From the NCBI GenBank assembly GCA_958419975.1, contig CATZIG010000021.1, positions 1-16,614 on the forward strand: a stretch of 16,614 nucleotides of DNA, read 5' to 3'. Below, piece by piece: positions 6,103 to 12,726 of the stretch; position 1 is the stretch's first letter, and every line of letters starts with the position of its first letter. Source of the DNA: an uncultured Collinsella sp. (GTDB taxonomy: Bacteria > Actinomycetota > Coriobacteriia > Coriobacteriales > Coriobacteriaceae). The notes under the pieces were generated by a model. That model saw only the letters and a program-made list of their open reading frames with translations. It searched no databases and was not told the DNA's origin. Position numbers and translations under genes: made by a program.

Positions 6103-7533
6103 ATGATGCTTATCAATATTTTTAAAAAGAAGATTGAATCGCTGCTGACCGACGTCAAGAGTGACGAATCGGACTCAAGGACTATCGACGTTGTGGAGGA
6201 GGGAGAGTCGTCTTTGCCGCCTGAAGATGAATGGCGAGATTGGCCGATTATGCCGCTTGATCCCGCGACCGGTCAGGTTCAGGTCGGTTATAAGACGAAG
6301 GACGGGCTTGAATTTCACGAGAACGGTCGTCTCGTTCCGGACGTTGCGGGCGAGAGTGCTGGCGATCACATGAGCTTCACCTATCGCGAAGAGTCAATCG
6401 GTATGCCGAACAGGCCGTCGAGTGTGGAAACAGACGCGCCGGGGGCGGACAAGGACCTTGCTTTCGGCCTGATTCGCTCCGTGGTTCTTGACGGTCTTCC
6501 GGAAGGCGTTCTGCCGTTTTGTAAATTGGAAGATTACGGAAGCGTTGGTGCAATGCTGCTCGCCCTGTCAGAAGTGCCGGCACCGGTTTGCCGCGTCGAC
6601 GACGCGCCGCATCCCGGTGACAAGGCTTCCAACATCGACCCTTGGGAGAGATTCGCTGCCGCGGCGCGCGTAACCGGTCCTTTGTTTGGCTTTGTGGGGA
6701 GAGTCGGTCCCTATGAAATCGACGAACCGCTTGATGCCTGGCTTTCGGTCGTCGGGGCAATGAAGATTTCCTCCCTGGCTTCGTCGGTCGAGATGGGTTC
6801 GCCGTCTTCGCTGGGGGTTTTGGATCCCTATTGGCGCGTGTATTGCTTTGGCAACATTGAGGCAAATAAAACCGCGTACGTGGTTCTCACCAACCTGCAA
6901 ATCCCTAGCGACCATGAGTTTAGGGATGGTTTCGTGGGCGGACTTAAGCGCGGTGGCGAGTGGACGGTGATCAATGAAAGGATTGAGCCCGGAACTGCCA
7001 TGGTCGAGCGTTCGTATGTCAGGTGGTGCAAGAACGATACATTGTCCTTTATGGAGACGGTTGGGGAAACTGACTTTCCAGGTCCGTCTTTTGTTGCAAG
7101 GGTGCCTGGTGATGCTCTCAGGGGGCTCGACGAGTCTTCCGAGCGCGTTCTCAAGACCGAGGAATCCCTGGCCTCGCATCTGGTGCAGGACATGACGGAG
7201 TGGTTCTCGCGCTGCGCGGGTTATAGGTGGAGGAGAATCCTCGAGCCCAAGCGGCAGAGTCCGACGCAGATGGCTAATGGCGTCATCGATTATGGTCGCG
7301 GCTCCTCTTTCGACCTTTGCGTGCCCGATGCTGCTACACGCCTTTGGGTTGCGCTTGCAAAGAGCTATTCGGTTGATGTCGTCAAAATATGCGAGCACTG
7401 TGGCCGGCCGTTCGACGACACCGCAAACGGCAAATCGCGATGCTGTTCAGAGGAATGCACGAGAGCGAAGAACGCCAGGAACAGTAGGAAGAGGGCGAAC
7501 GCGAGGCGAAGCGCATCGAAAGCGAAGAGCTGA
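6103..7533 (+). CDS. unrecognised cargo protein with C-terminal Cys-rich finger
   Basis: I do not recognise this 476-aa protein. Residues 1-110 are acidic and low in structure (DVKSDESDSRTIDVVEEGE). From about 120 to 420 it looks like a soluble alpha/beta protein with no membrane helix and no catalytic motif I can name. The C-terminus holds a probable zinc finger, C430-x2-C433 ... C447-C448-x3-C452, followed by a basic tail (RAKNARNSRKRANARR), reminiscent of CGNR-type treble-clef fingers that bind nucleic acid. Two adjacent ATGs (6103, 6106) compete; neither has a strong ribosome binding site. Its base composition is visibly less GC-rich than the mobilization operon, which fits a separately acquired cargo gene. 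Position between the mobilization operon and the integrase is typical for cargo such as defence or regulatory genes, but function is unknown. Confidence 0.8.
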   Translation: MMLINIFKKKIESLLTDVKSDESDSRTIDVVEEGESSLPPEDEWRDWPIMPLDPATGQVQVGYKTKDGLEFHENGRLVPDVAGESAGDHMSFTYREESIGMPNRPSSVETDAPGADKDLAFGLIRSVVLDGLPEGVLPFCKLEDYGSVGAMLLALSEVPAPVCRVDDAPHPGDKASNIDPWERFAAAARVTGPLFGFVGRVGPYEIDEPLDAWLSVVGAMKISSLASSVEMGSPSSLGVLDPYWRVYCFGNIEANKTAYVVLTNLQIPSDHEFRDGFVGGLKRGGEWTVINERIEPGTAMVERSYVRWCKNDTLSFMETVGETDFPGPSFVARVPGDALRGLDESSERVLKTEESLASHLVQDMTEWFSRCAGYRWRRILEPKRQSPTQMANGVIDYGRGSSFDLCVPDAATRLWVALAKSYSVDVVKICEHCGRPFDDTANGKSRCCSEECTRAKNARNSRKRANARRSASKAKS

Positions 7534-7534
7534 T

Positions 7535-8827
7535 TTAATTTGAAAGCAAGTTGCCGATCGTGTTGGCGGCTGCCTGGTCCTTGGCGGCAATTGCGTGTGC
7601 ATAGGTGTCTAGCGTGAGCTTGACGGTGCTGTGCCCGAGGCGGCTGCTGACGGTTTTGATGTCGACGTTCTCTCCGATCAGCAACGTCGCCTGCGTGTGC
7701 CTGAGCATATGCGGGGTCAGGCCGGAGTACTTTGTACCTCGAGCGTACATCTTTCCGTCTCGCTCGATGTAGTGCGTGATTTCTCTGAACTGCCCAAAGC
7801 CATAGTCCGAGCACCATTCGCGGAACCATCGCGAAAAGCAGTTTGGGTCCATGTGCGCGATGGCGATTGGCCCCCTCTTTCCTTTTTCGTCATCTTTAGT
7901 TTTTGCCCTCGTGTTTCTTTGGGGATCGACTAATGTGTGCACAATCGGGGTGCTGGAAGCCTGTTCGAGGTCGACTTCGGCGAGAAGCGTGCGCTGAAGC
8001 TCGCGCCAGGCGGCGAGCCTCTCGAGTGCAAGCGGGCTCAAAGAGACGGACCTTTTCCCCGTTGAGCTCTTTGGGTCTCTGACCAGCTTGTCGGCGGCAT
8101 ACTGTCCGTCGATGCGGACATAGCCGTCGCCAAAATGGACGTCGCCCCATCTGAGTCCGAGCATCTCTCCGCGGCGCATGCCGGTATCGAGCAACAAGAG
8201 GGTGCCTATTCTGTGGGAGTCCATCTCCTGTGAAAGGAGGAGGGAGAGAAGCCTCCGGGCTTCATCGAGGGAAAGAGCCTGCCTCTCTTTTCCTTTGGGC
8301 CGCGGGATGACGGTGCCGGCGCAGGGGTTCTTGACAATCAGGTCGTCAAGCATGGCGGCCTTCATAATCTGATTCAGTTTTACACTGATTTTATGCAGCT
8401 CAGATTCGGAGAATCTTCCACTTTTGCGGGCTTCAGCATAGCCGGCGTTTATTATGTGGGGCCTCAGGTCTTTTACGGGATAATTGCCGAAAAGCTCCTG
8501 TATTTCCTTAACTTCAAGCTCTTCGCGGTCAAGGGCAAGCGGGCTGATGGTCTCGGCGTCCACGCGATCTTTGTGGAACTCTTTGGTGTACTGATAAACG
8601 GTCTTATCGGGGTCTTTGATGGTGAGTCCGCTATTGAGCTCAGCCTTATATGCTTCGAGCTCGGCTCTCAATTCCGACTTGTTCTTTGCGTAGACCTTTC
8701 GGCGAGGTGAGTACCTATATTTGCCGGTAATGGGGTCTTTGCCCATGTTGTGCCTGATATAGTACACGTTTTTCTGCGTCTTGCTTTTAAGGGCGCTTCC
8801 CTTACCAACGACAAGAGGCCTGCTCAT
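7535..8827 (-). CDS. int: tyrosine recombinase (integrase) of the element
   Basis: Predicted 430-aa site-specific recombinase that integrates and excises the element at the tRNA site next to it. The N-terminal part (about 20-60) resembles an arm-type DNA-binding domain, 75-165 is a SAM-like core-binding region, and about 185-420 is the catalytic domain. Catalytic residues are visible: R218 in TGMRRGE, K253 in DPKSSTGKR, H373-x2-R376 in HMLRHT, H399 in RLGHS, and the nucleophile Y409 in LDTYAHA. The ATG at 8827 has AAAGGA upstream. The stop lies one base from the stop of the convergent cargo gene. All catalytic residues are intact and the length is normal for Gram-positive element integrases, so it is likely functional. 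Confidence 0.96.
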   Translation of the reverse strand: MSRPLVVGKGSALKSKTQKNVYYIRHNMGKDPITGKYRYSPRRKVYAKNKSELRAELEAYKAELNSGLTIKDPDKTVYQYTKEFHKDRVDAETISPLALDREELEVKEIQELFGNYPVKDLRPHIINAGYAEARKSGRFSESELHKISVKLNQIMKAAMLDDLIVKNPCAGTVIPRPKGKERQALSLDEARRLLSLLLSQEMDSHRIGTLLLLDTGMRRGEMLGLRWGDVHFGDGYVRIDGQYAADKLVRDPKSSTGKRSVSLSPLALERLAAWRELQRTLLAEVDLEQASSTPIVHTLVDPQRNTRAKTKDDEKGKRGPIAIAHMDPNCFSRWFREWCSDYGFGQFREITHYIERDGKMYARGTKYSGLTPHMLRHTQATLLIGENVDIKTVSSRLGHSTVKLTLDTYAHAIAAKDQAAANTIGNLLSN

Positions 8828-8870
8828 GCGCCGATCCTTTGGTCAAATGAATACGAATGTGACTCCATGG

Positions 8871-8957
8871 CTGCGTGGCATACGCTCGGAGCAGCACGCC
8901 CGTGCGGCCCGTGAAGCGGGCGCTTCGGGTGCGCTGCTCCGAGCGTATGCCACGCAG
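8871..8957. repeat. 25-bp perfect inverted repeat upstream of the integrase
   Basis: The arms 8871-8895 and 8933-8957 are perfect 25-bp reverse complements (outer ends ctgcgtggcatacg and cgtatgccacgcag) with a 37-bp centre. The centre extends the pairing partly and contains a smaller hairpin (gcccg 8907-8911 with cgggc 8917-8921). No T-tract follows on either strand, so it is not a standard terminator. It ends 43 bp before the integrase start codon. It could be a site for integrase or transfer proteins, a single-strand initiation structure, or a regulatory RNA structure. Confidence 0.85.
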
Positions 8958-9007
8958 TGGCGAAAGTCAAGATTTCAGTGGTCGAATTTTGGTCGAAATC
9001 GAACAGA

Positions 9008-9061
9008 ACCGCTATTTGGTGTTTTTGAAAGAAATGTATATCTACCTGCCTATATAGCGGT
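9008..9061. repeat. 8-bp inverted repeat beside the attachment site
   Basis: accgctat (9008-9015) and atagcggt (9054-9061) are exact reverse complements 38 bp apart. They flank an AT-rich stretch between the integrase and the tRNA fragment. Possible integrase or excisionase binding sites; could also be chance. Confidence 0.35.
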
Positions 9062-9090
9062 GTCAAACAGTCTCAAAGAGTGTCAACAAG
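9061..9090 (+). repeat. three phased 10-bp repeats next to the attachment site
   Basis: Three consecutive 10-mers, tgtcaaacag, tctcaaagag and tgtcaacaag, share the pattern TSTCAA and start exactly 10 bp apart, close to one DNA helical turn. They end 11 bp before the tRNA-derived sequence. This position and phasing fit protein-binding sites of the integration machinery. Confidence 0.55.
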
Positions 9091-9101
9091 TTTAGAAACT
9101 A

Positions 9102-9150
9102 CGGGCTCATAACCCGGAGGTCGTAGGTTCAAATCCTGCCCCCGCGACCA
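9102..9150 (+). tRNA. 3' part of an initiator tRNA-Met gene; attachment site at the element end
   Basis: The sequence from the anticodon stem to CCA matches an initiator tRNA: anticodon CAT at 9108-9110 with the three G-C pairs GGG/CCC characteristic of initiators, variable loop, T-loop GGTTCAAATCC, acceptor arm and encoded CCA at 9148-9150. Counting from the anticodon gives exactly tRNA position 76 at 9150. The upstream sequence does not form a D-arm or 5' acceptor strand, so the gene is truncated. This is the pattern left when an element integrates into a tRNA 3' end: the intact tRNA is restored at the other end, beyond the left edge of the window. The 49 bp give the likely maximum att repeat inside the tRNA. 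Confidence 0.9.
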
Positions 9151-9160
9151 AGAACTTGCA

Positions 9161-9189
9161 GCTCGTCGGCCTAGCCGGCGAGCTTTTTT
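9161..9189 (+). terminator. Rho-independent terminator of the tRNA gene
   Basis: The arms gctcgtcggc (9161-9170) and gccggcgagc (9174-9183) pair over 10 positions with one G-U wobble and a 3-base loop, followed by tttttt (9184-9189). It directly follows the tRNA 3' end and probably terminated the original tRNA transcript. Confidence 0.88.
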
Positions 9190-9238
9190 GTTATTTCGGG
9201 ATCGTGTTTTCGGTCCAATTCTCGGCCTCTCAAACAAA

Positions 9239-9295
9239 ATCTCGATCTGTAACATCTAGACCCGATTTGGGCGGCTAGGTGTTACAGATCGAGAT
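9239..9295 (+). repeat. hairpin repeat, copy 1 (21-bp arms)
   Basis: The arms 9239-9259 and 9275-9295 are reverse complements except one position, which is a U-G wobble on the plus-strand RNA. The arm core is tctcgatctgtaaca and the loop begins acccgattt. It shares arm and loop sequence with copy 2 at 9316-9380. No T-tract follows. It looks like a repetitive intergenic element (REP/BIME-like) rather than a gene-specific structure. Confidence 0.8.
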
Positions 9296-9315
9296 ATACC
9301 GGTGGGTTGGGTCGT

Positions 9316-9380
9316 GTTTGTCTCGATCTGTAACAGTAAGACCCGGTTTTGCCGAGTAACTGTTACAGATTGAGACAAAC
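9316..9380 (+). repeat. hairpin repeat, copy 2 (22-bp arms)
   Basis: The arms 9316-9337 and 9359-9380 are reverse complements except one G-U wobble. The arm contains the same tctcgatctgtaaca core as copy 1, and the loop again contains agacccg then a T-rich stretch. The copies are in the same orientation, 77 bp apart from core to core. No T-tract follows. Confidence 0.8.
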
Positions 9381-9435
9381 CGACGGGCCGCCACGCCCCA
9401 TCCACCTGCTGCCACCTGATATTCGCCGATTTCCG

Positions 9436-9465
9436 TTGTGCCGCTGTGCCCCCATGCCATATCCT
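9436..9465 (+). promoter_or_regulatory. weak candidate promoter for the flavoprotein gene
   Basis: TTGTGC (9436-9441) and TATCCT (9460-9465) are spaced by 18 bp and lie about 50 bp upstream of the start codon at 9518. The -35 match is poor, so this is only a candidate. Confidence 0.3.
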
Positions 9466-9517
9466 CTAGACAACTACGCGGCATCATCGCCGTCGCGCCT
9501 ACAAGAGAGGAATGTTC

Positions 9518-11548
9518 ATGACCGCACCTGCATCCAAGCTGCTCCAGCCCATTACGGTTGGCCCCCTTGAGCTCAAAAACCGCATTATGTTCCCGCCGCT
9601 CACCACCGGCTACGAGGAGCGCGACGGTTCCATTGGCGAGCGCAGCCTGGCTTTTTACGAGCGCCTGGCCCGTGGCGGCGTGAGCTACATCGTCATCGGC
9701 GACGTTGCCCCCGTCATGACCGCAAGCCCCACGCCCAAGCTGGCAACCGACGCCCAGATCCCCACGTTTAAGGCGCTGGCCGATGCCGTCCACAAGCACG
9801 GTGCCAAGGTCGCGCTGCAGCTGTTCCACCCCGAGTACGACGTGCCCGGTGTCGGCCGCATGGTCATGGGTTCCATGGTCGCCGCCAAGGCCGCGCAGGA
9901 GGCCAAGGCCGCCGGCGACGAGGAGACCTTTGCCGCCAAGATGGCCGAGTCCAACGAGATCCGCAACCAGGCCTACGCCAAGCTGCACCACGACATGCAG
10001 CACTTTGTGAACGAGGCGAGCGTAGAGCAGCTCACCCAGATCAAGGAGGCCATCGCTGCCTCGGCCGCCCGCGCGCAGCAGGCCGGGATCGACGCCATCG
10101 AGGTCCACGGCGACCGTCTGGTGGGTTCGCTGTGCTCGGCCATCCTCAACAAGCGCACCGACGAGTATGGTGGCTCGTTCGAGAACCGCGTTCGCTATGC
10201 GCTCGAGGTCGTCGCTGCCATTAAGGAAGCAGCGCCGCAGCTGATGGTGGAGTACAAGCTCCCCGTGATCATGGAGAACCCCGACGGCACGCCGCGCGGC
10301 AAGGGCGGCCTGCAGCCCGACGAGGCCTGCGAGTTCGCCAAGCTGCTCGAGGGCGCGGGCATCGACATGATCCAGGTCGCGCAGGCCAACCACACCGGCA
10401 ACATGGGAGACACCATTCCGCCCATGGGCGCCATGCCCTACAACTGGACGCTGCCCGTGGCCGAGCGCGTCAAGGCCCTGGTTTCCGTGCCGGTGGCAAC
10501 CGTCGGCCGTGTTGTCTCGGTCGAGGCCGGCGAGAAGATTCTGGAAGACGGCGCGGCCGACATCATCGCCTACGGCCGCTCGCTCATGTGCGACCCCGAC
10601 ATTGCGCTGAAGGCCGCCACGGGCGAGCCCGTTCGCGAGTGCCTCAACTGCAACAAGGGCTGCGTCGATGCGATTCAAAATCGCAGGTACATCTCGTGCG
10701 TGCTCAATGCCGAGAACGGCGACGAGGCGACCATAGCCATTAAGCCGGGCGAGGGCGACAAGAAGATCGCCGTGGTGGGCGGCGGCATCGCCGGCCTAGA
10801 GGCCGCACGCGTGGCGGCCAAGCGCGGCTACGACGTGACCGTTTACGAGGCGAGCGATCATCTGGGTGGCCAGATTGTGCTGGCGGCTGCGCCTCCGCGC
10901 AAGGATGAGATCATGCGCTCGGTTGAGTACTACGAGAAGATTCTGCCCGGCCTGGGCGTGAAGGTTGAGCTCAGCCATGCCGCTACCGCTGAGGACCTCA
11001 ACGCCGCCGACGCTGCGATTGTTGCCGTGGGCGCGCACGACGTGGTCATCCCCGTTCCGGGTGCCGACTCGGACAAGGTCGTCTCGAGCTGGGACGTGCT
11101 GGCCGGCAAGGTGGAGCTTACGGGCCGCGTCGCCGTCATTGGCGGTGGCCTGGTGGGCACCGAGACTGCCGAGTACCTGCTGCAGCGCGGCTGCGAGGTG
11201 GCGATTGTCGAGATGCTCGACAAGATTGCCGCGGGCGAGTCCGAGACCATTCTGCCGCTGATTATGAGCGACTTTGCAGAGCACAACGTGGAGCAGCACG
11301 TGAAGACCCGCCTGACCGCCATTACCGACGAGGGCGTGGAGGCCATTCGCACTACCGAGGACGGCGCCGAGGAGCCGGTAAAGATCGCCTGCGATTACGT
11401 GGTGATGGCCGTGGGCTCCAAGGCCAACGCGTTTGACCTGGATGGCGTGACGGTGCCCGTGACCTGCGTGGGAGACTGCTCGGGCGAGCGCACCGCCGAC
11501 ATCGCGAGCGCCATTCGCACGGCATATCACGCGGCCAACGAGCTGTAG
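9518..11548 (+). CDS. OYE-family NAD(P)H:flavin oxidoreductase, FadH/enoate-reductase type
   Basis: Predicted 676-aa cytoplasmic flavoprotein that would pass electrons from NAD(P)H through FAD and an Fe-S cluster to FMN to reduce an unsaturated substrate. The N-terminal ~360 residues form the OYE barrel (LKNRIMFPPLTTGY at 17-30; NKRTDEYGGSFENR near 211-224). The cluster motif C375-x2-C378-x3-C382-x11-C394 follows, then an FAD motif VVGGGIAG (419-426) and an NAD(P) motif VIGGGLVG (about 540-547). The segment usually reading HGxxGYL after the barrel strand is HGDRLVG (197-203), so the conserved tyrosine is missing. The segment 120-180 carries an unusual Ala/Lys/Glu helical insertion. The ATG at 9518 is chosen because GAGAGGA lies six bases upstream; the ATG at 9512 abuts that site. 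It is a single-gene unit closed by a terminator at 11623. The substrate is unknown. Confidence 0.93.
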   Translation: MTAPASKLLQPITVGPLELKNRIMFPPLTTGYEERDGSIGERSLAFYERLARGGVSYIVIGDVAPVMTASPTPKLATDAQIPTFKALADAVHKHGAKVALQLFHPEYDVPGVGRMVMGSMVAAKAAQEAKAAGDEETFAAKMAESNEIRNQAYAKLHHDMQHFVNEASVEQLTQIKEAIAASAARAQQAGIDAIEVHGDRLVGSLCSAILNKRTDEYGGSFENRVRYALEVVAAIKEAAPQLMVEYKLPVIMENPDGTPRGKGGLQPDEACEFAKLLEGAGIDMIQVAQANHTGNMGDTIPPMGAMPYNWTLPVAERVKALVSVPVATVGRVVSVEAGEKILEDGAADIIAYGRSLMCDPDIALKAATGEPVRECLNCNKGCVDAIQNRRYISCVLNAENGDEATIAIKPGEGDKKIAVVGGGIAGLEAARVAAKRGYDVTVYEASDHLGGQIVLAAAPPRKDEIMRSVEYYEKILPGLGVKVELSHAATAEDLNAADAAIVAVGAHDVVIPVPGADSDKVVSSWDVLAGKVELTGRVAVIGGGLVGTETAEYLLQRGCEVAIVEMLDKIAAGESETILPLIMSDFAEHNVEQHVKTRLTAITDEGVEAIRTTEDGAEEPVKIACDYVVMAVGSKANAFDLDGVTVPVTCVGDCSGERTADIASAIRTAYHAANEL

Positions 11549-11622
11549 TTAACTTCACGGCCAGGCGGGTCGGTAGCACGGATCCGTCTCGCCCGGCTGT
11601 GTCCCGTCGGATGTCAACCGGT

Positions 11623-11657
11623 GCGGGGCCTGCAAGCGCGCAGGTCTCGCCCTTTTT
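11623..11657 (+). terminator. Rho-independent terminator after the flavoprotein gene
   Basis: The arms 11623-11633 and 11640-11650 pair over 11 positions, two of them G-U wobbles, with loop aagcgc, followed by cc and ttttt (11653-11657). It lies 75 bp after the stop codon at 11548. Confidence 0.8.
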
Positions 11658-11916
11658 GTTTTGCTCCGGTGGATGGCAATGCGCGGTAATCATGAGGAGT
11701 GCGGACGTCTACTGCCTCGCAGATCACTCAAAATTATTGGGGGAGGGGTTAATAACCATATCCTCTATACCAAAGGACATAAAGAGATGCCAATTTTGTT
11801 GACAAGCGAATGACGATTAGCCGTGAGTCAGCTACCAGCGTAAATAATCGATAAAGAAATGTCGTAATTTGGTGCCAAATGCCCAGATAACGCCGCGTCT
11901 ATTTTAATTAACTGCT
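11658..11916. other. AT-richer intergenic region without a recognisable gene
   Basis: No open frame here looks like a gene. The region is clearly more AT-rich than its flanks. It contains a short palindrome, atttgg-tg-ccaaat (11867-11880), 37 bp upstream of the -35 box of the next gene, which could be an operator. Nothing else could be assigned. Confidence 0.5.
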
Positions 11917-11945
11917 TTGAGCAAACAGTAAAATGCTACTATCTA
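11917..11945 (+). promoter_or_regulatory. sigma-70-type promoter of the double-HTH gene
   Basis: TTGAGC (11917-11922) and TATCTA (11940-11945) are separated by exactly 17 bp, in an AT-rich stretch, with the start codon of the HTH gene about 50 bp downstream at 11996. Confidence 0.6.
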
Positions 11946-11995
11946 ACTTGCACGTAAGAAGGCAGATTAACGGTTAAGGCTAGGAAGTGGCAGGT

Positions 11996-12391
11996 ATGTC
12001 GGAAGCAACTAGGACTCGCACGCATGCGCCCGAGGTTAGGTAGCGCGCCGTCGAGATCCTCCAAGAGGGGGTCGGTCATCGCGCCCTCGCCGCGGAGCTT
12101 GGCATTCCCCAGGCCACGGCTCGTCAGTGGGCCCGCGCGTATGCCGTGGGCGGTGCCGACGCCGTTCTCAATGCCGGTTCGCATCATCACACCTATTCGT
12201 ACGACGTAAAGCTCGCTGTGGTTAAGGACCGTCTGGAAAACGGCTTGACGGTTCGCGAGGCCATGATCAAGCACAAGATTCCCAGCGAGTCTTCGGTCAA
12301 GGCTTGGTGCCGTCAGTACCGTGAGAGCGGTGAGTCCGCACTGGTCGATAAGCCGCGCGGTCGCAAGCCGCGCGTTAAAAAGGCGGAATAG
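11996..12391 (+). pseudogene. double helix-turn-helix (transposase OrfA-like) gene interrupted by an amber codon
   Basis: Reading from the ATG at 11996 (AGGAAG eight bases upstream) gives MSEATRTRTHAPEVR, then TAG at 12041-12043, then an uninterrupted frame to TAG at 12389-12391. Read through, it would be a 131-aa protein with two HTH units: RAVEILQEGVGHRALAAELG ... ARQWARAY and VKLAVVKDRLENGLTVREAM ... VKAWCRQY, ending in a basic GRKPRVKKAE tail. Such paired HTH proteins resemble IS3-type OrfA or transposase-derived regulators; no OrfB follows. The stop falls where homologous HTH proteins tend to have a Gln or another polar residue, so a CAG-to-TAG change is the simplest explanation. A fragment starting at GTG 12146 would keep only the second HTH (81 aa). 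Promoter and terminator are intact. Confidence 0.75.
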
Positions 12392-12403
12392 CAAACGGGA
12401 TGG

Positions 12404-12425
12404 TGCGCCCACGGGGCGCATTTTT
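12404..12425 (+). terminator. Rho-independent terminator after the double-HTH gene
   Basis: tgcgccc (12404-12410) and gggcgca (12414-12420) pair perfectly around a 3-base loop and are followed by ttttt (12421-12425), 13 bp after the stop codon. Confidence 0.85.
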
Positions 12426-12531
12426 CTTGCCGCGCCAACTTTTTGGACCGGCGCGAGCCTATCGGGACATCCTCCAACGTGGTCAATAAACCGCGCGCAG
12501 TGGCCCGCGCGTCTGTCGTTGCGGTAAGGGA

Positions 12532-12539
12532 GCGTCACC
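12532..12539 (+). repeat. left copy of the IS target-site duplication
   Basis: gcgtcacc directly abuts the left inverted repeat and is repeated exactly at 13895-13902 beyond the right inverted repeat. Eight base pairs is the usual duplication size for the IS256 family. Confidence 0.95.
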
Positions 12540-12571
12540 GGCTTATAGGACAAAATGTGTGTCCACGTTGG

Positions 12572-12602
12572 GGGGCATCGGCGCAGGTCGATGCCCCTTT
12601 TT
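12572..12602 (+). terminator. terminator inside the left end of the IS
   Basis: The arms ggggcatcg (12572-12580) and cgatgcccc (12589-12597) are perfect 9-bp complements around an 8-base loop and are followed by ttttt (12598-12602). It would block transcription entering from the left and so keep the transposase silent unless its own promoter fires. Confidence 0.85.
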
Positions 12603-12638
12603 CAGCCGTTTAAATTCCGTGCCCGCTTTTAACCGCTC

Positions 12639-12655
12639 GGACAGAATGTGTGTCC
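12639..12655 (+). repeat. subterminal copy of the IS inverted-repeat core
   Basis: ggacagaatgtgtgtcc differs in one base from the inner inverted-repeat sequence ggacaaaatgtgtgtcc at 12548-12564 and has the same orientation, 91 bp apart. Both are partly palindromic (ggaca ... tgtcc). It may be a second transposase-binding site or an operator for the transposase gene just downstream. Confidence 0.75.
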
Positions 12656-12726
12656 GGTTGGCTGTCGTTCCCGCAGGTAGATAACCTTTTCCGGAACCGT
12701 TAAATATCCTTTCGGAAGAGGTGCCC

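Noticed and set aside
9073..9255. Short minus-strand frame reading SRGQDLNLRPPGYEP
   Set aside because: This is the antisense translation of the tRNA and its flanks, a familiar spurious protein, not a gene.
9275..10678. 467-aa minus-strand frame opposite the flavoprotein
   Set aside because: Its sequence is His/Gly/Leu-rich without any domain and runs through the hairpin repeats; the plus strand encodes a complete flavoprotein with all cofactor motifs.
12460..12470. ctatcgggaca upstream of the IS, matching the sequence at the inner side of its right end (13864-13874)
   Set aside because: An 11-bp match between two kilobase-scale regions is not improbable, and no further IS-end sequence accompanies it.
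11939..12553. 204-aa minus-strand frame across the HTH gene
   Set aside because: It crosses the promoter, the terminator and the IS boundary; the plus-strand HTH reading explains the sequence better.
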